DNA of 64,000 nt, from contig NC_037325.1 in NCBI RefSeq assembly GCF_000143535.2, positions 744,001 to 808,000 on the forward strand, written 5' to 3'. Source of the DNA: Botrytis cinerea B05.10 (taxonomy: Eukaryota > Ascomycota > Leotiomycetes > Helotiales > Sclerotiniaceae). The translations under genes and the position numbers were made by a program. Positions 1 to 11,221 of this stretch are shown piece by piece (position 1 is the first letter of the stretch; every line of letters begins with the position of its first letter). A model generated the notes under the pieces. The model worked only from the letters and a program-made list of their open reading frames with translations, did no database searches and had not been told where the DNA came from.

Positions 1-419
1 TGAAGTGACAAAATCGACCTTCTTCAACAATGAAGATTTCTGCCACAATACTGATAAAGAATCCATCTGTTCGTTCCGTCTCCATTTAATTTGAAATCCT
101 ACCACCCATGATTCGTATAACAGTCGAAGAGAACAAACTAACATTCGAACTAGCTATACCTGTTTGTGTTTTTATGAAATTAATTTTGAAAAAGAATAAG
201 TCTGAAAATCTAAGATGTGGTGTAATCATGGAACCGAGCAATAAGTGCCATCTGGTGCTCTTTTGACGTTCAGACATGACATTCAGACAACACCTAGATA
301 CCTAGGTAAAAATATTAGACGGAAATCGTGTTGCTTAAGAAAAAATTACATTCAATAATTATCTAGTGTCTACTCTAATATCCAAGTACTCTAAACGCCC
401 ATACAAGACGATTGTATAT
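1..419. other. intergenic, left edge
   Basis: This stretch lies downstream of the PKS stop codon and is AT-rich. I see no reading frame with family features and no structured repeat. A discrete thioesterase gene, which this type of PKS often has next door, is not in this stretch and could lie beyond the window edge. Confidence 0.6.
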
Positions 420-3400
420 CTACCCAATCAAGGTTTTCATATCCCCAAAAGTCGATATCTCCAAATAAAATGAGTCTCTAATTTCAGTCTTGAGCTCTTC
501 ACGCAATCTCTGAGATATAACAAGAGACATTAGTGAATCCAACCCGAAATCAGCAATATTTGCATCATCAGTCAGCACTCGAATATCAATGGCCAACTCC
601 TCAGCTATGATTTCTTTAGCACGGACATAAGAGGCTGACGCTTCTGCCTTCGGAGCCGGTGATTCACATTTGCTTTCTTTTTCGTGGACGCTCCGTGCCG
701 GTGAAGGAGGGGTTAATAGACCAGTGACGATCTTAGAGTCACCCGCAAATGATGATTGTTGGGACGATTGCGACTTAGAGGTAGTGGCACCTGAACCTAA
801 CGAAGCCAGAGAGAGAGCAACTTGAGAGGCATCTAAAGCATGAGATGCCGCCTTGAGAGGGGGAGGGCGAAAGATACGATCTAACATGACACGTCGCCAT
901 TGAGTGAAAACAATGGCTTCGACAACACCGACAATCTCGTCTCCTTGGAGAATGTAGACGTCACCAACGAAGTTGTTATTATCCGCAGGGACCATTCGGA
1001 CATAGGCTAGATACTTTCCGCCAGGTGAAAGCGGCTTTGCAAACCTCATAGACTTCCAAGATGGTGTGATGTAGAAGTATTTTTTATTATCAAAATGCGT
1101 GCCTCCATTCAAGATGAAGCCTGATAAGGAGACACATCCATCGATGAAATGAGGAGGTACCGTCCAATTACCAGAGGTGTCCGCAGGGAATTCTACTTCA
1201 GCCACAGCCTCATCTTTATTAAGAATCACCGACTTCATTGTTCGATACATGTCCGAGTAATTGACCAATTTTCCAAAGAGGCTGTATGCAAGATTGGTTG
1301 TCAATTTATCGGCTTGACCGCTGGCGGCCAGATCGTTAAGAGCTGCAATACGGCTTGTTACAAGACCTGATGAACGAGACCATGCTGATAACCAAGATGA
1401 TGGATCTTCGTAAGAGATAGTCGCGTGACAATACCAAAGATTTTTGACGGGATTGTACCATTTTACATGAGCCTGTCTTTTCTCTAAATCGGCCTCAGCA
1501 CTAACCACAATTGTCTGAGCTTCTGTTGGATTGTAATGCTTGACCACAGGTTCATGATACTCAAAGTCGGTAACGTTGATGCCAATGTTAGATGAATTTG
1601 GGATACCTTTATCGAGGATACGTTTCGCGACTGTGAAAGCCATATCTGCATGGAGGAACTGCTAATGTTAGAAAAGGAGGATCATAGTCAATGAATACAA
1701 ATTGATAGACTTACAGAAGAAGCAACTCCGTAGTTGTTCATGGTATGTCCCTCGATAACATCCTTCAGCGCTGGATCAGTCATGTCCGATTCAGTCACAA
1801 TTTGGGCTGAGGTTTCAGTGTAGTTTTCCGAGCGAATCTCGTGAATACTTGTAGTGCGGAAACCCTTGACAACTTGAGTTATAGCCTTGGTAAAGTTGGG
1901 ATCTGATAGTGCTTGTCCCTTGGTCAAATTCCAGTCTCCATTGTATTGAATCCAATAGTTCGTGTTATTCCATGCGTATGTTGGGGAATCGACTAGTCGA
2001 AGAGCCTGTTCGAAAGGTAAGTGAAACTCTGTCCAATCGATGTTTACGCCGGCATTGTACAGAGAGGTGAGTGCCTTGCCGAGCGTGGTCCAGTTGTCTT
2101 GGTCTCGGTGCATTGTTGGAGATGTCAATCGAGTGTCCGATAATGTCTTTGCGATGAAGCTGATACAGCAAGGATAATGTCCAATCTCTAACCAGATGGT
2201 GGATTTTGACAAAAAGCCAGATTCCCAAGCAACATTGAGTCCACCAACATAGTCAACTGTTTCTCGAGTTGCCTTGGCCAAGTAACTGGCATCGATCCCA
2301 GATGTAAGAACCTTGGAGTAGAGAGGTGATATGACAGGGATTTTGGGTGGCTTGCAAACAACAGCATTCGTCAATTTGATAAAATCATCAACTAAAACGT
2401 CCATCTGGCTTGTGTGGTAGGCATGTGGCAAATTAAGTTTTATGGTACTATAGCCTGCTTTCCCGAGAACATTGACCAGAGCCTCCAGGTCTTCTAATTC
2501 TCCACCGAGTACTATTTCCTCGGGGCCATTGATGCAAGAAACTTCATAAGGAATACCATTGGCTACTTTCTGGACCTTTTCGTGGGACGCTCGAACGAAT
2601 AGCATACCATGTGTAGCAGGCTTACAGTGTGTCTCGAGCAGATTTGCGCGTGTTCCGACAAGGAAAACAGTGTCACTATCAGAGAAGACTCCTGCTGTAT
2701 TCAATGCAGCATATTCACCCAAGCTGTGACCTATAACGATACTTGGGGTCACCCCGTAAGAAGCCCAGAGTCGTGTTAGAGAAATCTCTATGCAAACGAT
2801 AGCTAGATGAAGAGACACTGTGGGTACATCTTTAATATCGCAGGTGTTCTTGATGATAGGCAAAAAGGAAGAAAACTTCTGACGCTGTGCAATACCGTCA
2901 AGTCGGTCTACTTGCTCTCGGAAAGGCCTAGAGTCGCGATAAAGTTGTGCTCCGATACCGATATAGAATATCCCCTGGCCAGTGAAAGCGAAGGCTACTG
3001 GCGCTTGCTTTGGATCGGTAGGTAGCTGATCTAGGGCGGTATCGATATGTGGACGAAGAAGTTTAACAGCATCGTTGAGTGAAGATGCAAGTACCGAAAC
3101 CCGGTAGTTGTAGTGCATCTTTCGTGCAGACAAAGTGTAAGATAAATCTGCGATAGAGACACCTGGTTGAGTTTCCATAAAGTTCACAAGACGTCTGATA
3201 TTCTCTTGAAGTGAATATGGTGTCTTTGCTGAGATTGTGATGGGGTGCGTAGGTCGAGTATCTTCGCCAATCCTTGGACGCTCTGTTGCTTCTTCTACTA
3301 TCATTGCCGTGTTTCCTCCTGCTGCTCCAAAGTTATTTACCATCGCCAACCTCTTCTGACTACTGCTCTTTTCCCATGACGTGGCAGTGTATGGTATAAC

Positions 3401-5915
3401 AATGCCTCTTTGATCCAAATCCTTGGGCAAGGCCGGATTCAGCCCAGTCTTGATGCCAACATGTGGAGGGATAGTGCTCTTTTGAAAAACAAGCATAGTC
3501 TTGATGAATGCCATAATACCAGCAGCAGCTTCTCCATGGCCAACGTTTGATTTCACAGATCCAATGTGAAGGTCAGTGGTTCTCGGCTGCCCGTTAGCAA
3601 AGACTTTGGTAACTGAACTCATCTCGGTCGGATCCCCCGCACCAGTGCCGGTTCCGTGAAACTCGACATATCCAACAGACAATGGATCAATTCCGGAGCG
3701 CTTCACTATTTGGTTGAAAAGATGAATTTGTGCCAAGTCGTGGGGATGTGTGATGGACACAGCCTCAGCCGAATGATCAGTACCTGCAGCAAGAACGACC
3801 GCGAGAATATTGTCATTGTCAGCTTCGGCGTCTTCTAATCGCTTGAGAACCACACTTCCAACGCCATCAGCACGACAGTAACCGTCTGCTCCCTCATCCC
3901 ACGTTTTGCAGCCTCCAGTGGGTGATAAAAAGTGGCCCTTGCTCAAGCCAGCGTAAGAATCTGAGTTTGTGATAATATTCATACCACCAGTAATTGCCAT
4001 ATCAATATCACCGCTCCAGAGAGAAGTACAAGCCGTTTGAATGGCTGCCAGACTTGATGAGCAAGCTGTATCAATGCTATAACTTGGTCCCCAGAACTTC
4101 ATGAAATAATTTATGCGGCCGGGACCAAAAGCTCTACATCCACCAGGAATGAAATAGGTTCCGATATCTTGACCAGTGTTGACTTCACGGTAGTCATCGC
4201 TAGAGCATCCGTAGAATGTACCGACACGACGCTGATGAATACCTCTGCCATGAACATAACCTGAACTTTCCAAGGCTTCATAAGCTGTAACTAAAGCTAA
4301 TCGATGCATAGGATCGGTTTGCTCTGCTTCACGCGGAGACATACCAAAGAACAAAGCATCGAATAGTCCTGGGTTGTCAACAAAACAGCCGTAGGGCGTT
4401 TTAGATGTGTTAGACCTCTCTCCTGTCGGATCTACATGACTTTCGATATCGAAACGATCAGCTGGTACCGGTCTATGGACATCACGACCCTGCGCCAATA
4501 AGTCCCAAAACCTCTCGGTATCATCTGCACCACCAGGGAATCGACATGCCATACCAACGACTGCTATCTTGGCGGACTTTGCATCACGTGGTGGACTTTG
4601 TTCCAGAATCAGATTCATTACGGTAGGCATCATCGTTTGTTGAGATAGAGTTGTAGAAGGAAGCTCCGTCTTCCATCGACCAAGGACTTTCTCCATATAA
4701 TGTGAAGGTTGTAAACTCCAGAGTTGTACAGCATCTGGTGAAAGCCGTTTCAAACCTGCGGATACGCCATCAATGGTCTTATCCCACTGAATACTTTCCA
4801 TTAATATTTCAGTCATCATCTCTGTGAGCAATGATGTACCATCTGTCGCCTCGAACGGTCGGCCGGTAACAGGAGAAAATATGGGAAAGCAAAGGTGGCT
4901 ATCTGGTGTGATGCCCTCCATGATCTGATTCACATGCTCCAGACCATAGGCTTTATTGCTATGCCACATTCCCTGAACCTTTCTTATTGGAATGTTTTTC
5001 GTTCCCTTGAAGAACTCTGATTCTGAGAAAAGAGATCTAAGAGTTGATGGCGGGCCACTAATGCTCACCGATTGACCATCAGAGTTGAAAACCGTCGCCA
5101 TGCTGGCTTCCGGGTATGCCTGAATTTATTTATCAGCTAAAAATCCTCGAGCCAATCGAGTTTGTGGGCTCACTTTTTCCAAATTAAACTCTGCTACTGC
5201 TTGCTGAGCATCTTTTAGATCAGCCTCATGGGCACAATATACCCAAGCCTGAGACACAAAGGTTAGTAAATAATTTGCGAAAAAAAGGGACCCTGTGATA
5301 TGTCTTACTCCTTCAGCAGTGATCTCGTTGGGTGAAACATTCAGTGAGCGACAAACTTGATCTACAACAAGACCAAATCTAAATGTGACTTTGGCGATTT
5401 CAGCAGCCATGGCTGGAAATAGCAGCGGACTGGGAGAAAGTGCAATGGCTGCTCCGGAAAGCAAACCTGGGCCTCGTCCTATAAGCACGGCATTTTCTGC
5501 TCGAAAATCGTATTCTAAAGGATTAGCTTCGTGGTAGCTTAGGACAAGAGGTCAGCATTTTTAGTTCGATCCTTTCAATTTGCATCTTAACTTACGCGAT
5601 GAATATACCTAATTGAAAGACCAAAACAAGAACTCGCTCAATAGCTCCACCCAGTGGGGTCTTCCTGAGCTCAATGACACTATCGGTCAAGTCTAATACG
5701 CTCTCAAATACAGGTACCAATTCCCTTTCTGACTTTTCCAGTCGCCGGCATTCTTGCTTCAGAGCAGTAGTGATCGCATCGATGGTCGAGGCAAGAATAG
5801 GGTGATTTCTCTCTTTGCTTAAGATATGTAGTTTTCTAAACAAAATGCGCTGGTCTCCTTCTGGATCCCCTTGAGGAATCTCACCAGACAAGTAGATAAT
5901 CTTCGCACGTGTCAT
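420..5915 (-). CDS. non-reducing polyketide synthase (SAT-KS-MAT-PT-ACP)
   Basis: Iterative type I PKS that would build an aromatic polyketide in the cytosol. I read five exons: 5915-5596, 5537-5309, 5248-5174, 5119-1715 and 1658-420, together 5268 nt or 1755 aa in frame. The 54-nt intron 5173-5120 removes an in-frame TAA. Domains in order are SAT (about 1-250), KS (Cys in DTACSSS near residue 561, His near 696 and 736), malonyl acyltransferase (GHSLG Ser near 1007), product template (His near 1333 in EGHTMNNYG, Asp near 1516 in HFIDG) and one ACP (Ser near 1718 in GLDSLMSL). The protein ends just after the ACP, with no TE/CLC, methyltransferase or reductase. The SAT motif reads GRGPG at residues 127-131, so the usual Cys of GXCXG is Gly; a malonyl-primed or non-functional SAT is inferred. 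It is transcribed divergently from the monooxygenase relic at 7660. All splice junctions are consistent, so the gene may be intact. Product unknown. Confidence 0.92.
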
Positions 5916-6221
5916 TGTACTAAAGCTTCGTACAGGACCTTTATCATTCGACGTATTTGCAGCGATTCAGTACAAATGAAGTATTAATACGTAGCAGAAG
6001 GTAAATAAGTCAGTGGTCAGTGATCACGTCGAAATGGATCAATGAGTACGTTGAAGTGATTAATTGATTGATGGGAGATTGAGGCCCTATTGACTGATTT
6101 AACTTACCTACAAATCTATCTACATACATGATTAAAGATAAATTAGAGGGATTCGGAATCCGAGTCCAGGTAAATACTGGTAATTGATCCATGGCAGCCG
6201 AGTCCCGAAGCTTGGATCATA

Positions 6222-6237
6222 TCGGGCCTCCGGCCGA
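6222..6237. promoter_or_regulatory. GC-rich palindrome upstream of PKS, candidate Zn2Cys6 site
   Basis: The near-palindrome TCGGGCCTCCGGCCGA lies about 305 bases upstream of the PKS start in otherwise AT-rich DNA. It combines CGG half sites with TCG/CGA ends of the kind bound by fungal binuclear zinc-cluster regulators. That either cluster regulator binds it is inference. Confidence 0.3.
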
Positions 6238-7213
6238 TAGTAAGCACCAAACGATTTTCAAACTGCTCAGGATCTTCTTGGAAAGGATGCAAGATATTGA
6301 GATTGCCAGTATACCTTTTCAAGAGAAATACTTCTTGAAAGACACTGATTATGAATGGAGTAATTTCTTCGGAGAATTTTCCGGCCGAGCTAACGGGGAG
6401 AATATGTAACTTGTGTATAATCGATCGCTGATTGTACAACATACAACCACCTTGCTTCAAGCACCGCCACATGTCTAGCCAGCTAAGGCAAGTGAATCTG
6501 GTGCTCGACTTTGTAGAGTGTTCAATCTTCAGTTGACCGATACTGTCTGGACTCTGACGTCTCTTGAGTTAAGTCGCTAGGATGCTGATGCATCTCCAGG
6601 CCAAAGCATTCAAAATCAAGTAAGGTTAATCTACTAATCCAAAACCTTGAATGGTTCACCATGCGTTGACTAACCGAGGACTTTCGGATTGGATTAAGCA
6701 CGTTGTTGATGTCTTTCAGAATGAATTGGAGGTATCGCCTTGGAATAAGCTAAGCAAAAGTGGACTCCAATTGGTCCCAATATAAGCAAAATACAGGGTA
6801 ACCCTCAAGTTGAGTGATTAGTCAGTACACGCAAAGTGCCAAAACGAACATTTTGAATGCTATTAATGATCTCGTGGACTAGAGTATCCTAAACGACCGA
6901 TTTTTTTTATGTTGAATCCAAGCAACAAAGCCTTCTCACTATTGTCTTTTTAGTTCGGATCGACAGATTGTTGAAAGTGTCATGGTCGAATAAGGCTGAC
7001 ATCACGTGAACATTCAGAAACGACACACAGATTACCGGAACAGTTGCAAAGCTCCTCGAATCGTATCTTTCCATGACACCAGTGAGATCCAAGTGGGCCC
7101 GCTATATATCTAGCTTATAGAATTATCTGGATCTCGGGATATTCGGTGAAGATTTTCCGTCGCACCGCGCGATTCCGTGAGTGTTTCCGTACGACACCGG
7201 TCAAAAATTTCTA

Positions 7214-7229
7214 CGGAGCTCGGGGGCCG
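7214..7229. promoter_or_regulatory. CGG-N10-CCG candidate zinc-cluster site
   Basis: Inverted CGG/CCG triplets ten bases apart lie about 430 bases upstream of the monooxygenase start. The geometry resembles Gal4-like sites. One such match can arise by chance, so this is weak. Confidence 0.2.
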
Positions 7230-7659
7230 AATTATGAAGGTCAACTTTAGGTCCAAATCGGAATATATAATAGCCGAGGTATTCTCACTTTAAGGTTTCC
7301 TTGTCTCTTTAGAGACTCAAACTGCAAAGCTTTGTAAAGGTTTGTACAAAGATCAGTGCTAAAGTTCTAATAAACCTTTGAAGATCGAAATATATCCATT
7401 GTATAATATCTAAAGCTCAAAGATCTGTTAGGGGCTTAATATATTAATATTAATAATCAAGTTTCATTAATCTCCAGGCTTTGTTTAGGGTTTAGGTCTG
7501 TATTATAGACCTTTATAGAAATCTGCCGTGAGAGTTGCTCCGCTCGTCGGAAAAGCGATGATTAGACTAAGAGTGAAAATTTCTTGAATAGATTGTGGAA
7601 CTTCTGGCATGCACCGTGATACACGACACTCAATTTATATAACTATAACTACTTGAAAG

Positions 7660-9051
7660 ATGACGCCCTCTCACGTGATTATTATTGGTGCTGTTATGAG
7701 TGGACTCACGCTCGCGCAACAATTGAAGAAAAATGACATCTCCTTCACGGGTTTCGAGCGAGACGTGAAAAATGACTCTCGTGATCAAGGTTGGGCGCTC
7801 TCCTTATTTGGAGAAGCCTATGACGTGATGAAGACTTTGATGCCATCGGAATCAGGACCGGTGGAGCAGACAAGCCATCTTTACCCTCTCGATCTCCAAC
7901 CACAGTTCTTGTTGGTACGAGAAGGATGCGGAAGACGTAGCACCCACGAATTGCCTAGGTCCTGTATGTCTAATTGTATTCTGTCTCAAGAGCTAGCTAC
8001 ATATTGAAAGTAGTAAGTCTTATATAGACTTACTGAAAGAGCTAGTCTCTTTCGCATTCGCTTAGGGCTTTACTACAGTAACTATATTACAGTGGTAATC
8101 GAATTGAAGTCATTCACTTCGCTCACACAGTTCTCTTTCTATGATATCACTCATCCAGAGTTCCGGGTCGGTGTCATCACGGATGGAACTCTCAAGGTCG
8201 TCCGAGCAAATTGACGAAGAATGCGAGAATGGCTGATGCAGGGTATCGACGTGCAGTTCAACAAGCGCTTGCTTCGTGTGGAGGAGCAAGGTGATAAAGT
8301 AACGGCGTATTTTGAGGATGGCACTTCGGCAACAGGTGATTTCCTGGTCGTTGCCGAGGGTACACGTAGTGTAGTGCGCAGGCAGCACTTCCTTAAAGGC
8401 CAGGATATGATGAAACCACCACCGATCAGCTCAATATTCGGCGAGATCTCACTCAGAGGCGACAGCTTCTCAAAACAGCTCACCAACTCACATTCAAACT
8501 TTATCATCATGGATCCTAGCCTCGGTGGGGATGAGCAGACCGCTATCTTTTGCGCTCTCAACCGAATAAGCCCTGATGGCAAGACTCGCTATTACTACTA
8601 TATTCTTCTTTGGGTAGATAAGAACACCCCTAACGTAAGCGAGAAGAAACGGGCGGAATCAGCATCACAGGAACAATTGGCAGCATTTGCGCGCGGGAAA
8701 ACCAATCATTACCCGGACAAGCTTTGCTCTCTGATCGATAAAATTCCTACGGAAGAACACAATACTCCTGGCTTCCAGCTTCAAAGTGTGGAGTTAGAAC
8801 TTGAACAATTGCCACCTGGAAGGGTGTTGTTGATTGGCGATGCAGCACATTCGATGGCCCCACGTAAGTCTCACAATCTTATTTCGGCGTTCAACGCAGA
8901 TATGGTTTCACGCAACAAGTTCGCGTCTAGCGTATCCAACACCGTACTTGAGGCCTACGGCAAAGAGGCTAGATTCATTACATTCGGGAGGGAAGCCGGA
9001 TTGATGCCACCGAAGACTGTAAAATTGCAAGATGTAAAGATTCTAGGGTAG
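7660..9051 (+). pseudogene. FAD-dependent aromatic monooxygenase, disrupted
   Basis: Remnant of a PHBH-fold flavoprotein monooxygenase that would have hydroxylated the polyketide. The N-terminus has the Rossmann strand (VIIIGAVMSGLTLAQQL, with a GAVMSG variant of GXGXXG), then SRDQGWALSL. At about 7911-7913 the frame shifts by one base: the family-like continuation WYEKDAEDVAPTNC is in the next frame. A probable intron follows (GTATGT after codon LGP), ending between about 8060 and 8120. The next exon reads YDITHPEFRVGVITDG, then RAN-stop-RRMREWL, with TGA at 8212-8214 where CGA (Arg) is expected. The C-terminal part keeps an AEGT variant of the DG motif and GDAAHSMAP. After a likely 36-nt intron the usual GEG segment is missing. 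The gene appears non-functional unless an unusual start yields the C-terminal half. Confidence 0.85.
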
Positions 9052-9639
9052 AATCGGATCGAATTTGTTAGGCATTAAATTAGTAAAATGCCTTTCTAGA
9101 AGAATATAAACAAATACCTCTTTGGGTTTAAAAGCTTTCGTAAAAAATTGGAGCCCATCCTACTATAGATTTGATTTGATATAAAGGTGATTCTGAAATG
9201 CATGATTTTATACCGCTTTAGACATTTAGTCTGTCGAAGTGGCTATTCTAGATTAAATTTGAACGAAGTATCAAACCCTAAGAATATTGTTGTTCCCATA
9301 CCCCGCGCGCGTTAGGTCAGCCTTCGGCAAAATAAACTCGAATGACAAAAGATAGGCTCTACACTCGTGAATTATCCTCCCATGAAGCTTAGATTCTCGG
9401 CTTTTCCATATCAATTAACTGGAATTCATAGTACCCCAGGTACTGTCTCAGCTTCCTGGAAAGCAAGGTGATATTGACGCGCGCGCCCTTCTATTCGAAA
9501 TGTGGCCTAGAATCCTCTTCACCGCGCGGTCTCCCTTCTTAGCGGAGGTTGCAGTGTTAGATTGGCTCATCTTCTTTCGTTGTTCTTATAACTCGAAAAT
9601 CTCAATTGGATTGATATGCTTTCCGAATATAGATAAAAA
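9052..9639. other. intergenic
   Basis: Spacer between the monooxygenase and transporter relics. It has short CG-rich patches (around 9302 and 9478) in AT-rich DNA and no coding signal that I can support. It presumably held the transporter promoter. Confidence 0.5.
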
Positions 9640-11221
9640 ATGGCAAGAGTCGACGACAAGACAAGTACGAAGCATGTCGCCCTTTTAAATCATAAGCCAT
9701 CTGAAACACTAACGCCGTCTACGAAAACCTCCCATTCTCAAAAGCTACCAGAGACTGATTCTGAAAAGGCGATAGTTGAGAATGAAGATGAGCAAATGGT
9801 ATGTCCACAGGATTAAAAATACAGATGCGAGAAGCTGATTTATGTGCCACCATCAAGATTGTGTCCTGGGACGGTGCAGACGATCCCAGTAATCCCAAGA
9901 ATTGGTCTTTCAAGCGTAAATAGGGCATAACTGTTGTAGTCTCGCTTGTTGCATTCATGACAGGAATATCTTCTGCTATTATCGCGCCTGCTAGTGATGT
10001 CATTGCCGAAAATTTTGACATCCAAACTTCTTTTCGAAAGCAGCTCAACTTCTCCATCATTCGACTTGCCTACGTCATTGGACCCCTGATACTAGCTCCG
10101 CTTTCTGAAGTATACAGACGTTCGTTAATTCTTCAAGCCTCCAATGTTTTCTTCTTAATCTTCAATTTTGTGAACGGCTTCGCAGATACTGAAGGCGAGT
10201 TCCTGGTCTTCCATTTTCTTAGCGGCCTTGGCGCTTGTGCTCCATTGACAATTGGTGGTAGTGTTCTGTCTGATCTATGGCGCCCAGAGGAAATCGATAT
10301 GACCATTTGACTGTACACTCTAGCTCCTTTGCTTGTTCCTGCCCTCGGACCCTTACTTGAAGCTTGGATTGTCGAGAGGTCTACATGAAAATGGTGCTTC
10401 TTTTCCATTACGATTTTCGGAGTGATTGTTTAAACCCTCGTTTTCTTTACACCGAAAGAAACATATGGCCCACGAATCCTGTAAAGAAAAGCCGAGAAGC
10501 TACGAAAAGAAACCGGGAATGACCAACTGCGGACGGCATTTGAGCTTAAAGATTTGCGTCTTGTCTCTATCATGCGAACTTCGCTCGTTCGCGTCATAAT
10601 ACTGCTTACCACTTAGCCCGTCGTCATTTTCCTCTACGTGTATTTTGCGATGGTCTATGGTATCATCTATCTTATGCTGGTGAGTACTCATTAAATTTTT
10701 ATCTTCAATACTAGATCAAAAACTAATTTGAGATTTTTTATCTTTAGTCTAACTTCCCATCGCTGTGGACGACTTACTATCACGAATCCGTCGGCACAGG
10801 TGGTCTCAACTATATTGCTATCATGATCGGCCTGAGCATCGGTGCACAAGGAGGTGGGCGTATTGTAGACTATGTATACAAGACCCTCAAAGCTCGATCA
10901 CCAGATAATACTGGAAGACCCGAATTTCGCGTGCCTCTTCTTTTCTTCTCCGCCTTATTGGTTGCAGCGGGACTTTTCATGTATGGGTGGTCCGCTGAAA
11001 CAAGGACTTTCTGGCTTTCGGCATACATTGGTGCTGAGAAGTTTGACTGGGTTTGGGTTCCCGCTTTTCGCCCCTGCTATGTATTGTAAACTTGGTTATG
11101 GATGGGGTAATAGTGTGCTCGGGTTCGCGGTCCTAGCCGTTGGCTATGCTGGAGCTTTGATTCTCTGGTTTTTGGGCACAGGCTGAGAGAGGCAAGTCCA
11201 TATGCGAGAGGAGGTGGTTGA
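9640..11221 (+). pseudogene. MFS drug:H+ antiporter-type transporter, heavily disrupted
   Basis: Relic of a multidrug-type MFS exporter (DHA1 family), a normal partner of fungal metabolite clusters. Exon 1 is 9640-9798. After an intron the frame continues DDPSNPKNWSFKRK, then carries six in-frame stops at 9921, 10308, 10386, 10431, 10482 and 10614. The protein between the stops is still clearly transporter: MTGISSAIIAPASD, GACAPLTIGGSVLSDL, FTPKETYGPRIL, VVIFLYVYFAMVYGIIYL. An intron at 10680-10747 is intact. The following exon reads to about TFWLS. Roughly one helix is then missing and the frame changes to LRSLTGFGFPLFAPAMY and GYGWGNSVLGF. A last shift near 11180 leads to RLREASPYARGGG and stop 11219-11221, the expected C-terminus. 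At least two stops replace conserved Trp codons. Confidence 0.9.

Larger units (their letters stand above)
5916..7659. other. divergent intergenic region between PKS and monooxygenase relic
   Basis: About 1.7 kb separates the divergent PKS and monooxygenase starts. It contains only short reading frames without recognisable domains, for example 6143-6472 on the minus strand. It also contains two candidate Zn2Cys6-type sites listed separately. The part from about 7260 to 7640 is AT-rich and looks eroded. Confidence 0.5.

Noticed and set aside
5126..5128. TAA stop in the PKS SAT region as proof that the PKS is a pseudogene
   Set aside because: A canonical 54-nt GTGAGC...CAG intron spans it and total exon length stays a multiple of three. 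The joined sequence resembles SAT domains, so splicing is the better explanation.
6143..6472. Minus-strand frame with WRCLKQGGCMLYN, resembling a methyltransferase motif
   Set aside because: Only this short match. No SAM-binding glycine motif or conserved context upstream, and the rest is unlike any family.
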